A DNA stretch of 64,000 bases, taken from the NCBI GenBank assembly GCA_003008705.1, contig PDUO01000036.1, forward strand, positions 257,968 to 321,967, read 5' to 3'. The DNA comes from Pezicula radicicola (lineage: Eukaryota > Ascomycota > Leotiomycetes > Helotiales > Dermateaceae). Position 1 is the stretch's first letter. Every line of letters begins with the position of its first letter. Under the pieces are notes generated by a model. It searched no databases. It saw only the letters and a program-made list of their open reading frames with translations, and was not told the origin of the DNA. A program made the translations under genes and the position numbers. This document shows, one piece after another, positions 44,762 to 55,876 of the stretch.

Positions 44762-46131
44762 ATGGCTTCCCCTCGTAAGTTACCACAAACATGCCACTCG
44801 TCCAAACAATGGCCTTGTCAATCAACAAAACGCAAACTAACCACTTTTTCTTCCAACAGAGCAACTTCGCACAACCGTCACCGATCTCCTCAAGATCAAC
44901 CACCCTGTTCTCCTCGCAGGAATGAACGTAGCCGCAGGCCCCAAACTCGCCGCAGCCGTTACAAATGCAGGTGGCCTCGGCGTCATCGGTGGAGTTGGAT
45001 ACACCCCAGACATGCTGCGCGAACAGATCGCAGAACTGAAGTCATACCTGGTCGATAAGAATGCGCCGTTTGGTGTAGATCTCCTGCTTCCTCAGGTCGG
45101 TGGAAGTGCGCGAAAGACGAAGTAAGCCGGCCCAGAGAATCATAATCACATGTGAAACGAGTCAGGTGGGATTATGTGAACAAGTGCTGATGTGACTTGG
45201 TGATGATTAGTTATGACTACACAAAAGGAAAACTTGACGAGCTTACGAGTATTATTATTGATTCGGGCGCAAAGCTGTTTGTCAGTGCGGTTGGTGTGCC
45301 GCCACAGAAGGTCGTCGACCGCTTGCACAAGGCCGGCATTTTGTACATGAACATGATTGGCCACCCAAAGCACGTTAAGAAGTGCCTTGACCTCGGTGTC
45401 GACATTATTTGCGCTCAGGGTGGTGAGGGTGGAGGACATACCGGAGATGTGCCCACAACTGGTAAGTTACCAACTCTACTATGTGAGAACTCTAGGCTCA
45501 TATTCGCGCAGTCTTGATCCCAGCTGTCGTCGACCTCTGCAAAGGAAAGAAGGGTGGTCTTGGATCTCCAGTCCAAGTTGTTGCTGCCGGTGGAATCTAC
45601 AATGGACAAACTGTCGCCGCTGCCCTTATGCTCGGTGCCTCCGCTGTCTGGGTTGGTACAAGATTCATCTTGACTGATGAGGCTGGAGCACCAAAGGCAC
45701 ACCAAGAGGCTGTCCGCACAGCTGGACACGACGATAACGTCCGAACTATTATCTTTACTGTATGTCCTTGCTCTGCTCCTTGCTTCTCCGTATTGCGCCA
45801 TCTTGAATGCTAACACTGATAATAGGGACGACCCCTCCGAGTCCGCACAAACGCCTACATCAAGAATTGGGAAGAAGAGCGGGCAGCAGAGATTAAGGAA
45901 CTCACAAGCAAGGGTATAATTCCAGTCGAGCACGACTTTGAGAAGCTTGGAGATGATATCGATGATGACACTATGGATAATGCACGGCCTTTCTTGATGG
46001 GCAAAGCGGCCGCGGTAGTTAACGAGAAGAAGTCAGCCAAGGCAGTAGTTGATGAGCTAGTTAGTGATGCTGTTAAGTGGATTCACAATGGCGAGAGCTT
46101 GATCCAGGGGAGTGCTAAGGCTAAGTTGTAG
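44762..46131 (+). CDS. Nitronate monooxygenase (2-nitropropane dioxygenase family)
   Basis: Exons 44762-44774, 44860-45121, 45211-45461, 45512-45759 and 45826-46131 give 359 residues; all phases agree. The first exon is 13 nt (MASP + split codon), and the mature start reads MASPQQLRTTVTDLLKINHP. Family landmarks are VLLAGMNVAAGPKLAAAV near the N-terminus, GGLGVIGGVG, AQGGEGGGHTGDVPT with the likely catalytic His, PVQVVAAGGIYNGQTVAAAL and GASAVWVGTRF for FMN phosphate binding. The enzyme oxidises alkyl nitronates using FMN and oxygen, protecting against nitro toxins such as propionate 3-nitronate. It is presumably cytosolic, with no targeting signal seen. Confidence 0.92.
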
Positions 46132-48929
46132 ATTGATCATGTGTGGAGGGAGATTATGATTTAGTGTATGAATATACTTATTTCTTCTCGCATAAACTCT
46201 CAAAACTTTATTAGGGCTACTTGTAAATTTCCTGTGCGCCTCCTTTCCACTACCAACCATCTTGGCACATCTCACTCATAGGCGAACCTCTAAACTAAGC
46301 GAAAACCGATTTCAAAAGCCCGTATCAACCCATTCTAAATAGGCTCCTGCTATAGCACTATAATAAAGCCAAATAGAGCCCAAAATAAGACTCTAGAGAT
46401 TACAAATCAAAGCCCATATCAAAGCCCACTTTAGCCGGAAATCAGAGCCCAATCAATCAGTTCCCAAAACAAGCCAAATAAACTAAATAGACGTGTGCCA
46501 ATTCAATTGAAGAGCTAAAAAAAAAAAGTAATAGAACAAATAGTTAACGAAGCAGAAGCAGAAGCAGAAGCAAAGACAGAGACGTACGAAATTAATAATT
46601 AATAGCTGGAGAAACGAGCGGAGTATCGGATTTATGTAGAAATTGCCTGCAGTATGATTTTGATATGTGGGGAATTGGTGTTTATGTGGTGATGTTTATG
46701 TATTTGTATGCTGTTTGAGCTTGTGACTGGAAATTATTGTACTGTATGGATTGGATTGGATTGGTTTGGGTTGGTTTATAGGAGATTGTTTTTGGGGTTG
46801 GGTGATGAAGTTATCCTAATCAAAATAATCTCTTATAAACAAACCAATTTGTGCCGTAGATAGTGTTTAGGATAGAGGAATTTAACTTGATTGATTTTTT
46901 TGATTTTTTGAATGAGAGAAGAGGGCTGGAAATGATGTTAATGTCGTTATGTAAGTGAAAGTAAGGTGTTTATTAGTTGGATGTGGTAGGTAAGTGATGA
47001 GATAGCTTAAATTTGAGGCTACGTAGAAGCGTTGATGGCTTGATGCTAGGATTAAGTTTTCAAATAGCGCGGCGATATTAGGGTTAACTCAAGAGCTCTT
47101 GAAAGTTGCAAGAATTTTCTTAATTGCTCGAAGCTGGGCAAGTGTCTTAGTCTAAATATCTTGAAGGTGAAATTACACAGAGAGCCTTTGATAACCCGCA
47201 AATTCTGAAAGCCAAAGAGAGAGGTCTCCCTACCTTGGCTCGAAATTGAATTGACTTAGCCTGAAATCGAATCAATGTAACAATGTTAATGGTTCAAAAC
47301 TGCACAGGAGTCTTCTTCTCTTGTATATACAAGATTTCCTCTATTTGTATATCAATTTCGTTCGTGACTTTGGTAGATTTATAGCTCTCAAACACGGTAT
47401 CTATCGGTGGCAAATTTTAGGGAGTTCGGTATCTTCTCTGATGGCTTTTTAGGCTCGCGCTAAGTAGATGTAAGTAGTCCAGAACCATCTTGATGATCTA
47501 AATAGGTATGAGATATTCTTTTAATTTTATATCAAAATCTCTTTATTTTTGTGTCTCTTAGCATTGCATCTCTCCTTCTCCTTCTTATATCTACCTAGGT
47601 AGCGTCTCTCTCTTCGGCAGATGCAGCCAACCTTGAGAATAGCTCTAAGATTCTACTATAGCTTGGGCCTTAATTTGAGTCACATAATCTAGGTAAGGGC
47701 TTTTAACATTTTCAAATTTCCTAAAATGTCCCAATAGCCTTCCGTACCTGATACCAGCTAACAAATGACGCACTACCTACACCTTACTCACTTGTTCTAG
47801 AGGACGAATCGTAGTAAAGTGTTCTTTCATCAATTTTAGTTTTACTAAAAGTTTGTCTTCAAATATGACCTAACTCTAACCAACAAATAGTGCGCTATCT
47901 GCGCCTTATTTAATTTGCCCCTGGGGGAGTTTGAAACCGTTGAGAATGGTAGTCGAAAAAGATATAAAACGAAGTAAACAAAGCGCCTAACTTAGGCTTA
48001 AAAGGACTATAAAATGGAGAATAAAAAGAGCACTAGGGACGTAGAATCTAATTAAATTAATAGTTAACTCCTTTCCCTACGTATGATACTAGAAAGAAAA
48101 AGGCAAGTCGTCGAAACTGTGATTTAAGTATAGTTTGTATTAAGGTTATTAAGTTCAAGAGCTTAAGGCTTTGGGTTTAATCTTGAAGAATGTATTAGAC
48201 TAATTAGAAATAGTGCTGCGTATATTTACTTCCTCCCTCTTAATAAGATAATAATAATCACGTAATAGTGCCTGTACTTCACCGTGCACAAAACATTTGC
48301 TAGTTTCTACAGAAGATAGGAGGCAAATATGAAGTTTGAAAGTAATGAGATGTGGAGGTTTGGTGGGTAGTGGTTTGTTGTTTGTTGATTTGTTAGATGT
48401 TAAGGAAGCAGAAATCTGTTTGAGTTTTGGTAAACAGTTGGATATACAAACAGTATGTACTTAATGTATATAAGAGTCTCTCTTGTCTACTCTAGAGATC
48501 TGATTCTTCCGTTGTATAAGAACATTCCATCCTCATTTCAATCGACAAAACTTATTCAATTACCTCCTGTAATTATTTCTTACAATTACTTTCCAAGGAA
48601 TATTTATTGTGCTACGATTTGATTTTGAAGACAGTCTGCTTTTCTTAATAGAGAAAGCTCTTTAGGTATTTTCTTACAGATGGTGAGGCTCTGAATTGAC
48701 TGAACTTACTATTCTTGTTCTTGATATACTCAAGTCACCACCGATTCATATGAGTATTTTTCTCTATCACTACCTAAATATTTTAAGATACTAAGTACTC
48801 CAAGATCCCACCTCGCCCTATTGTAACCTCAAAGATACAAAACTCCCCCAAAAGACTTACCTCCCATCAACTCTCCTCCCAAAGAACCACCAACCCCTTT
48901 ACCACCCTCTCTGCTTCCTCCTCCCCTCC
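46132..48929. other. Long gene-free stretch of 2.8 kb
   Basis: No coding frame is supported. Near 46310-46470 the word AAAGCCCA/GAGCCCAA recurs six or more times in a loose tandem pattern. A GCAGAA microsatellite (GAAGCAGAAGCAGAAGCAGA) lies near 46549-46575, and a TTGGATTGGATTGG run near 46750. The remainder is AT-rich. Confidence 0.5.
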
Positions 48930-49337
48930 CTAAAAAACAACCACGAACCCCCCTAGAACCAACCCCACCATCAACCACCCCGGCATCCCAGCATCCACCC
49001 CATTAAAAAGCACACTTAATCCAGCGCTCCATTTCCTAGTCATCGGCCATAAAATCCCAATGCCAATTGCTATATCAATAATTCCAAGGAGTCGCATTTG
49101 GAAAGGCGAGGTTTGAGTTTTTTGAGCGTGTCTGATGCGGTGCTGATACAGGGTAGGTGTTAGGAGGGGTGTTAGGCGGGAAAGTCCCAGGAGAGTGTAG
49201 GTTATTGTTAGGGTTAGGATAAGTATTGTACGAAAGGTACTAGAATTCAAGGTTTGGGACATCTTTGTAGAGGGTGTTTTTATATTTGTTTTGTTGTATT
49301 GGTTTGGTTTTGTGTTCATTGGGGGAGAGATATTCAT
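48930..49337 (-). CDS. Small multi-pass membrane protein, possibly DoxX-like
   Basis: 135 residues from the ATG at 49337; a better start may be the Met 26 codons in (MSQTLNSSTF). Four hydrophobic segments are visible: TILILTLTITYTLLGLS, LLGIIDIAIGIGILWP, AGLSVLFNGVDAG and WLMVGLVLGGFVVVF. The segment order and the MRLLGIIDIAIG motif recall small DoxX-like or invasion-gene-expression-like membrane proteins, but the match is not firm. The gene stands alone and no intron is needed. Confidence 0.5.
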   Translation of the reverse strand: MNISPPMNTKPNQYNKTNIKTPSTKMSQTLNSSTFRTILILTLTITYTLLGLSRLTPLLTPTLYQHRIRHAQKTQTSPFQMRLLGIIDIAIGIGILWPMTRKWSAGLSVLFNGVDAGMPGWLMVGLVLGGFVVVF

Positions 49338-51025
49338 TGAGAGGTTGATGGTGTGGGGAGAGAGATCTGACGTTGGATTTACCTAGGGGCTAGTTCGGTG
49401 ATTGGTGTCGCTTACGATAGGGGACTCCTCGTACTCGTATTCGGATTTATGATGGCACTTATTTTCTTTCTGTTAAGCAACCTAGTAGTTTTGTTATTTG
49501 ATGAAATAGCAGTGGTTAGAAGATATCTGTTCTTGCCTTTTCATTTGAAGTATTTGCTTTTTCTTGGATTATCTAGTTATAGGATGTGATGCTGTACAGT
49601 ACATTTTGCGAAGTTTACAGCTGCTTTTTGTAATAAAGTGCATCTACTTTCTAGCTATACAGTATTAACATTAATCTAACCCGATTTCAAGGAAACTTCT
49701 TATTTAATCGACACGAACAGATAATATACTTGACATTAGTCACTTGTTTCCTGCATTTGTTGTGGTTATAGCACATTTGTTAGCTAATGTCTAGGAGACT
49801 AATAATCTCTCTCTACTACGATATATTGCAAGCAATTATATATATAAATATAGATTTAAAAGCGAAGAATGGAAGTTGATTCAGGCCAAGGTATTCGCTT
49901 ACTTCATCAAGCAACCACAATATTAAATTATGTAACGATATACCATGGTTGTATACTACAATCTTTCCCCTACCCTACACCTCGAGGTACACCTCAACCA
50001 CACTTCGACACTACAATCCAAAACAACAATCCACCACTTTCAAAGACACAATCTCTAGCAGCTATTTTGTCATCAAATTGGAGGCAAAGGTGTTCGTGAG
50101 ACACAGATATCCAAATCGTAATAGAGGTACAAACGCAGCTTGTACCGAGGAGGTAAATTGCTTAAAGAAAACCCCTATTTAGTCAAAATTCCAAGATACT
50201 AATAATACTCTTCGCAATCGAACACAGCAACTACGCTGCATTAATAGCAGCAGAAAATGCTCAATTTACAACGTCAGAACACATTCACAACATATTGCCA
50301 ACTTGATAAAATTCCAGGATTGAAATCATCACGTAGAATGGTAGGTTGGGCTTGGGGTGCAATTGGGAAAGTCTCGAAGACGAAAAGCTGCTGCTACCAT
50401 AGGCTGGAGGTTAACAGTAATAACTTTAACCAATTCAACAGCAAATACCAAGATCAGAGCCTGTTATATCAGAGCTTGTCAGGTCGACGGATTAGCAGTG
50501 AAAATATTCGCCAATTCAGCGCTAAGGAGTGAGATCAGAGCCTTTCATATCCGCGGTAAGCAGTGACAACTTTCACCAATACAATACTAAGCACCCAGAT
50601 CAGGTGCCAAATGTCGCAATTGATTAACCACACTTGGTAAAGTTCTAGAAGCCTATGCCCGTTTGGGATGCCAGCTTAGCTTTTAGCAAGTAATTTTTAT
50701 AAGTGCCTTGCGTCGCCTATAGACGACCTATAAATATATTTTTTGGCTTCTACCCTCGATCTTCCCTTTATCTACTTACACATACTTTACGCACTTTCGC
50801 ACACTTTCACACACGCGAAGAAACCAAATCCCACAGTTCGCAGCAAATCAACTGTCAACACCATCTTTCTTATTTCTTGTAAGTGTTACGATTGTTTACC
50901 TCCAACACTTATACCTCTTGCGATCAACATAGAATCTTGGCGTCATTCACATATCACACACAACTCTAAACACAATCAGATCCATACACTAACATGGCAC
51001 TTAAGACCTATACATTCAACTAAGA
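49338..51025. other. AT-rich intergenic region with a degenerate repeat
   Basis: No supported gene. A three-unit repeat at 50409-50608 is listed separately. Open frames at 49869-50566 follow from the low stop density in that repeat. Confidence 0.45.
50409..50608. repeat. 60-65 bp degenerate tandem repeat, about three units
   Basis: Units at 50409-50470, 50489-50552 and 50554-50608 share the ordered blocks GcAGTgAxaActTTcaCCAAT, then AGATCAGAGCC and TATATC or CATATC. The third unit is truncated and ends in CAGATCAGGTGCC. No function is visible. Confidence 0.55.
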
Positions 51026-52106
51026 ATGGGTAATCCTAATCAAAGACAAGCACACCCCAGCAGAAACGCAGTGCCTAGCTGGGATGAAGGTGGCGTTCCA
51101 TATGAGGTTGAAGATGGATTATGGAAAGCTCGTCGCCTTGGTGTAGGTAACCCATTAACTACTTATTTACTTAAAGGACTAATAAATTTAGCTCGGACCA
51201 CCGAAACAACCAAAGCGACAAAAGACGACCGATATTGTCCAACTCCTTACCGGCCGATCTCGTGGACCAGGATTTATCGGTGAACCTCATCGTCTTAATG
51301 TCGCTACAACTCGCGCACAGTTTGGTTTGTTTATTTACGGCACAGAGGAATCCTTTAAACAAGTCAAGAACTATCAGCGTAAACCTGACACTCGCCATCT
51401 CGCTAGTCTTGCAGAATACTACTCGCGTAACGATCGCTGTATCGAAGTTGGAGTACCTTCTTTTAAGTGTTCTAGCTATAAGCAAGCCGGCCATTCTTCC
51501 CGTGACTGTCTAGTTTATCTAAACTATCAAAAAGAAGCAGGTCATAAATTCAAGGATTGTCTAGACGAGCTTACTAAAGCTGGCCAGGCTTTTAAGCTGT
51601 CTATCACTAAATGTAACACCTGTGACAAGAAGGGTCATCTAGCTAAAGATTGCACTCGCTGTCACTACTACGGAGAATCTGGACATAAGAAGGGTTCTTG
51701 TCCATAGCGTCACGCAGAAAAGATATACAAGAATTACCTCGAACAAGGTTATATTACAGACAACTGCGACAATAAATGCCGTGTTCTCTGTACTCGCTGC
51801 CACCAAAAGGGTCATTACACTCGGAGTTGCAAAGTCCCTCTTACAAGACAGCGATTACTTGACATCCAGGGAATTAAGGCAGGCGGTGACAACACCAACA
51901 AGCAAATTGCTTCCGGCACTAAAAAATACCTATCCGAGCTCGCGCTGCAGCTCACCCACCTGGCACCTCGGCACAAAGCACCAAACTTGCCAGAAATAGA
52001 CGCCCACTGGTACGACTGGGAATGGAGTTTAACTTTGAATGAAGGTCAATTCGTTGAGCCTGGTAATGACAACCCATCTGCCAGTGACAGCATTAGTAAT
52101 TCCTGA
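51026..52106 (+). pseudogene. SF1 helicase (UPF1/NAM7-like) C-terminus joined to CCHC zinc knuckles
   Basis: From the ATG at 51026 a frame reads PSWDEGGVPYEVEDGLWKAR but then shifts by one base near 51200-51240. The next frame gives DIVQLLTGRSRGPGFIGEPH followed by RLNVATTRAQFGLFIYG, the characteristic last motifs of UPF1/NAM7-type superfamily-1 helicases. After it come at least four CCHC-like knuckles (for example CNTCDKKGHLAKDC and CTRCHQKGHYTRSC). An in-frame TAG at 51705-51707 interrupts the knuckle region, yet the same frame continues with coding-like sequence to TGA at 52104-52106. The helicase core is missing, so this is a truncated relic with one frameshift and one stop. Confidence 0.65.
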
Positions 52107-52185
52107 TTTACAATCAACTCGTAGCAGAGCCACTTCAACTTCCACTGATGCAACTTCGGTTGAAAGCTTCGAAGATCTCTAGACC

Positions 52186-53076
52186 ATGCCCGACATCGAT
52201 TCCGCTTATTTGTCGACCTTTGAAGCTAAGTATCGTGCATGGGTTTCTGCGAAGTCTCCAGATCAGCGGGCTCGTCTTGTCCACGATCCTATCCATATTC
52301 AAGTCGCCAATGGTCAGGAATTCATGGCCTTTCTTGAGGATTTAGACACAGTTCAGGAAGGTGTCATGGACATCATGGTGGATGGCGAGTGGGTCCAAGA
52401 CCAACGCTTGGGAACAGTTTTGACCAATATGGAGGTCAAAATATGTTCAAAGAATATCACCTACCTCCTTGACCGGGTCTTGCTGAGTCCCAAAATGTGG
52501 GATGCCCGAAGTCCTGGTGGTCGGACCTTGGGCGAAGTTTTCGGAAATCCCAACATCCCCATTGGCGTCTTCGACATCCGGGAAGATCAACACGTTATCA
52601 TTAACACTGACGGGGTTATCATCCGGGGGGGTGTCGATCTTCAAATATTGTTCTTGGTAGCAATGTGCGACCCCTATTCAAATTATCTCCCTGGTCTGGC
52701 CGGAGCTACGAGATACTTGTTTCTTAACAAGGAGGAGGAGTTTGCGTGGAAATCTAACAAGGAGGCGGGCAGAAATCATTGCAAGAATTACGGGACATCA
52801 GTCTTCCTACGACGCCCTTTGGATCCCGTTATGGCAAAGTATGCGGCAGGGGATACCGAGTACATGGGCTATATATATGCTCTCTGTGTTTCCAAGCCTC
52901 GTATGAAGAGTCGTGTCTTACAAAATTTCGTAATGACAATGAGTCAGAAGCGGGTTGACGACTCATTGAATCCTGACCCCGAGGATTATACTCGGTACAA
53001 TCCTGACTCTTCGTCTAACGCTACAACACCAGAGGAGTATCGGAGACTGAAGGAAGAAGACTTTCAGGCAACATAA
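52186..53076 (+). CDS. Unknown protein, intact member of a local three-copy family
   Basis: Single exon, 296 residues, ATG at 52186. Characteristic blocks are IMVDGEWVQDQRLGTVLTNM (about 65-84), NIPIGVFDIREDQHVIINTD (about 125-144), RGGVDLQILFLVAMCDP and KYAAGDTEYMGYIYALC. These blocks recur in two broken copies downstream. I do not recognise the fold or a catalytic motif; there is no signal peptide or membrane segment. The C-terminal 50 residues are charged. It begins only 80 bp after the helicase relic ends, so upstream exons are possible though not needed. Confidence 0.6.
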   Translation: MPDIDSAYLSTFEAKYRAWVSAKSPDQRARLVHDPIHIQVANGQEFMAFLEDLDTVQEGVMDIMVDGEWVQDQRLGTVLTNMEVKICSKNITYLLDRVLLSPKMWDARSPGGRTLGEVFGNPNIPIGVFDIREDQHVIINTDGVIIRGGVDLQILFLVAMCDPYSNYLPGLAGATRYLFLNKEEEFAWKSNKEAGRNHCKNYGTSVFLRRPLDPVMAKYAAGDTEYMGYIYALCVSKPRMKSRVLQNFVMTMSQKRVDDSLNPDPEDYTRYNPDSSSNATTPEEYRRLKEEDFQAT

Positions 53077-53665
53077 CATTACAAACAAGTTGCTGAAAAC
53101 AGAACGAGCTGGGTTTGGGGATTCAGCAGGGCTTCTTGGTTTTCGACTTCTTGGTGTTAGAGTTTCTTATGCCTTAGTAATACAAAATAGTTTCTATCAC
53201 TGTCGTTGGCTTGTTTTGAAACTATTCACCTACTTTCGACTATCCATGACACTGTGCAGTATATTATATATAAGGACAATATTGTGTGAACATCAATAAA
53301 CCTACATGTTAACACCCCCATAGTTTTACCTTTTTGTAAACCGAAGGACAAATTACCTATCTTTTAAACAACTTTTTCGTTTGTAGAAAGCGATTTTGAA
53401 CTATGTCATCGGATGCCTCTTCTGGATGTCCAGTAAATCGACTGCAGACACTTTTCTACAGGACTTTGCTAAAGACACAATGCTATCTACTAAGAACTCA
53501 ACATGGGTTTTGGTATTTCGCCTCTCAGAACACATCCATAACACCAGCATACAACAGTCATGGCCGAGAAACCATCTTCTCCAACGTCATATGCAAATCC
53601 ATAATACCCAGCTAAGGTAGCAGAAGAAATTGCACCAGGGCCTGTCTGAGAAAAGTTATATCAAG
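53077..53665. other. Intergenic, no supported gene
   Basis: About 590 bp between the intact family member and the small three-exon gene. Two overlapping 70-codon frames at 53396-53620 are probably chance. Confidence 0.4.
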
Positions 53666-54020
53666 ATGACAGAAGCTGTAAGTGTTGAGGTCTGTATCCT
53701 ACTACGTGTTAATCTAACGTTGCGTTATAGCTTGTAATCATTACGCAGCAGTTCAAATTCTTTGACTCTTCATTCTTTACATATGTAGGTCAGAAGTTAA
53801 ACGACGAGGCCGAGTCCCGTAACGCTCAGCATTATGCAGCGGTGGTGTTTTACGAAGCGCAAATAAAAAAACTCCAGGTATGTTTCTAGATTCTTCAGTC
53901 CAGTTGTGTCGTAATTCTAACTCTATATAGTCCATCCTTGTGATGTACGAAAACCGCCTCAGCCACTATACTGGCACTCAGCTAAGGCGGCCTATCTACA
54001 GAGAAGGCAAAGACTACTGA
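53666..54020 (+). CDS. Small three-exon hypothetical protein, 82 aa
   Basis: Exons 53666-53677, 53731-53877 and 53931-54020 each end in phase 0. Both introns (53 nt) have GT...TATAG ends (GTAAGT and GTATGT donors) and sit between frames that would otherwise be blocked. The product starts MTEALVIITQQFKFFDSSFF, is rich in aromatic and charged residues, and its middle (LNDEAESRNAQHYAAVVFYE) is probably helical. No known domain. It lies immediately upstream of a broken copy of the local unknown family and might be the remains of that copy's 5' exons or an independent small gene. Confidence 0.5.
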
Positions 54021-54049
54021 TCCTCAACCAAAGTCCCAAACCCCTCTAA

Positions 54050-54484
54050 TATTGCGATGGATTTGGGGGGAAATTCGGAGACAGTGATGGCAACAGGCTG
54101 TCCAATGACAACTCGGACAGCCAATTTCCTTTACTGAGAAAGCTGGCAGAGCTGGTCCCTCAGTTTTCGAATATCTTGGAGTCAGAGCAGGAGACATTCA
54201 TATCGCCTTGGGAACTGGAGTATCTGGTCAAAGATCTGGTCCACCTAACCGTGGAAACTTTAAACCAGCTGGAGCCCTTATTGCATCAAATTTCAGGGAT
54301 CGGTCCCCAAACAATAGAACTAATGATTGATGGGGAATGATATTCAGAGTCGAGAGGAACCACTCTAACCAATCTCGAAGTAAAGCTGGTTTCGAAGAAG
54401 GTCACCTACTGCCTGGATCTAATCAAGCTCGGGCAGTTAGCCTTCGACACAACGTTACTTAGTTGTCGGCAATACAATTTCTAG
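54050..54484 (+). pseudogene. Local unknown family, second copy, broken
   Basis: The frame open from 54050 reads PLLRKLAELVPQFSNILESE and later TIELMIDGE, then TGA at 54338-54340 where the intact copy has Trp, and resumes GTTLTNLEVKLVSKKVTYCL before a TAG at 54482. The remainder of the family sequence is lost in AT-rich DNA. No ATG starts this frame. Confidence 0.6.
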
Positions 54485-55876
54485 ATCTCGCAATGTTTCC
54501 AATCTGCCATTATGATTTAGAATCCAAGTGTACTTCTCGTGAACATCATTTTAGATAAGACGATCAGCTATGCTGGTATCCTTCGGATTCAGCAAGATGA
54601 TAGTGACTTAGCGTAAAAACACAGATGCAATTTAACCTCCTATTCTGTAGTGCTACATTGAAATTCATTTTTGTGGCTATTATAACTTGCTTCTCGGAAG
54701 CCAGGCTTGGTTTAAATATGTTCAATTTTATTTAGTACCATAAATCTTTGTTAATAATATGGATAAACATACCCGCAATCCACACTGCGCCTTTGCTCAT
54801 CTATAGCATGGATACCAGCCTTTAAGGTAGCTTGATTGTGCTTGAGTTGTCGTATGTCTCATTTTGAGCTAAGGAAGGTTTCGGTATTGCAGAGATCCCG
54901 TTCTAGGAAACTAACACACCGAGCAATTACAAGTCTACCAATAGCCTCTACTTTTCCCCTAGTGTCCAGGACGAGTTTTGAGTTCTTAATCCGGGACGAG
55001 AGCCTACAAGGCTTTCTAAGTCATGTGAGCGCCGACAGTATAGTACATTGTTTTATCTGCTAAACCTCGCCCAGAACGCGCTCACCTCGCACCTGTGAAA
55101 AATTATGTAAGCGAGCGCGAACTACTTGCTCAATAAACACTTCCTCTCCACCACACCGCGCCACCTTTCTGGCTAGAAATGCCTACTTCGCGCAAATCTT
55201 TTGCTCAACTTCTTTCTTCTCTTCCTTGAAATAAAGTCGAGATCCGCGAGTTTCGAGTCCTCCCGAATAATAAGAAAAGTATTTCGAGATGAAGTTCGAG
55301 AATGATACGTGGACCCCTCCGGCTGGAGATAGTCATTGGGATCGTCTTGGATCTGGACCTGATATAGATAGCTTATTTTAGGCTTTGAGAATAGTAAGAT
55401 AAATTCTATTACTATCAATAACTTCTTTTTAATGATGCCTTGATGCTACTAATCTACTATGACCGCTCTTAGTATATAATTCTAGTTTATAATAAAAACT
55501 TAACCTATATATTAAAAACCTTAATATTATAGAAGTCTATTCCTAAGATACTATTTAAATACTACTAGATATATACTCTAGATATTTAGGTCTTAGATTT
55601 AACTAATAACTATTACCTTATAGCCTTTTAAAAGTTATAAAACACTACTACCTTATAGTAGAGAAATACCTTTAAATTAGTCTCTCTACCTAATCTAATT
55701 CTCGCAATAAGAGTGTAGTTGCTTCGCTAAGTCGGGACGCTGTCTCCTGATAACCCTTTTCTTCTCCCTCTCCCACCCCACGTTTACCCCACCAGGACAC
55801 AGCAGTCAAGGCTAGGGAAGCATCCTTTTCCAACCGCGAATCTTTAACGGCAACCTAAATTTTCTCTATCATCAAC
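54485..55876. other. AT-rich gene-free DNA
   Basis: No supported gene. The block at 55430-55700 is extremely rich in TA dinucleotides and poor in G and C, as in repeats changed by cytosine-to-thymine mutation. Confidence 0.5.
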
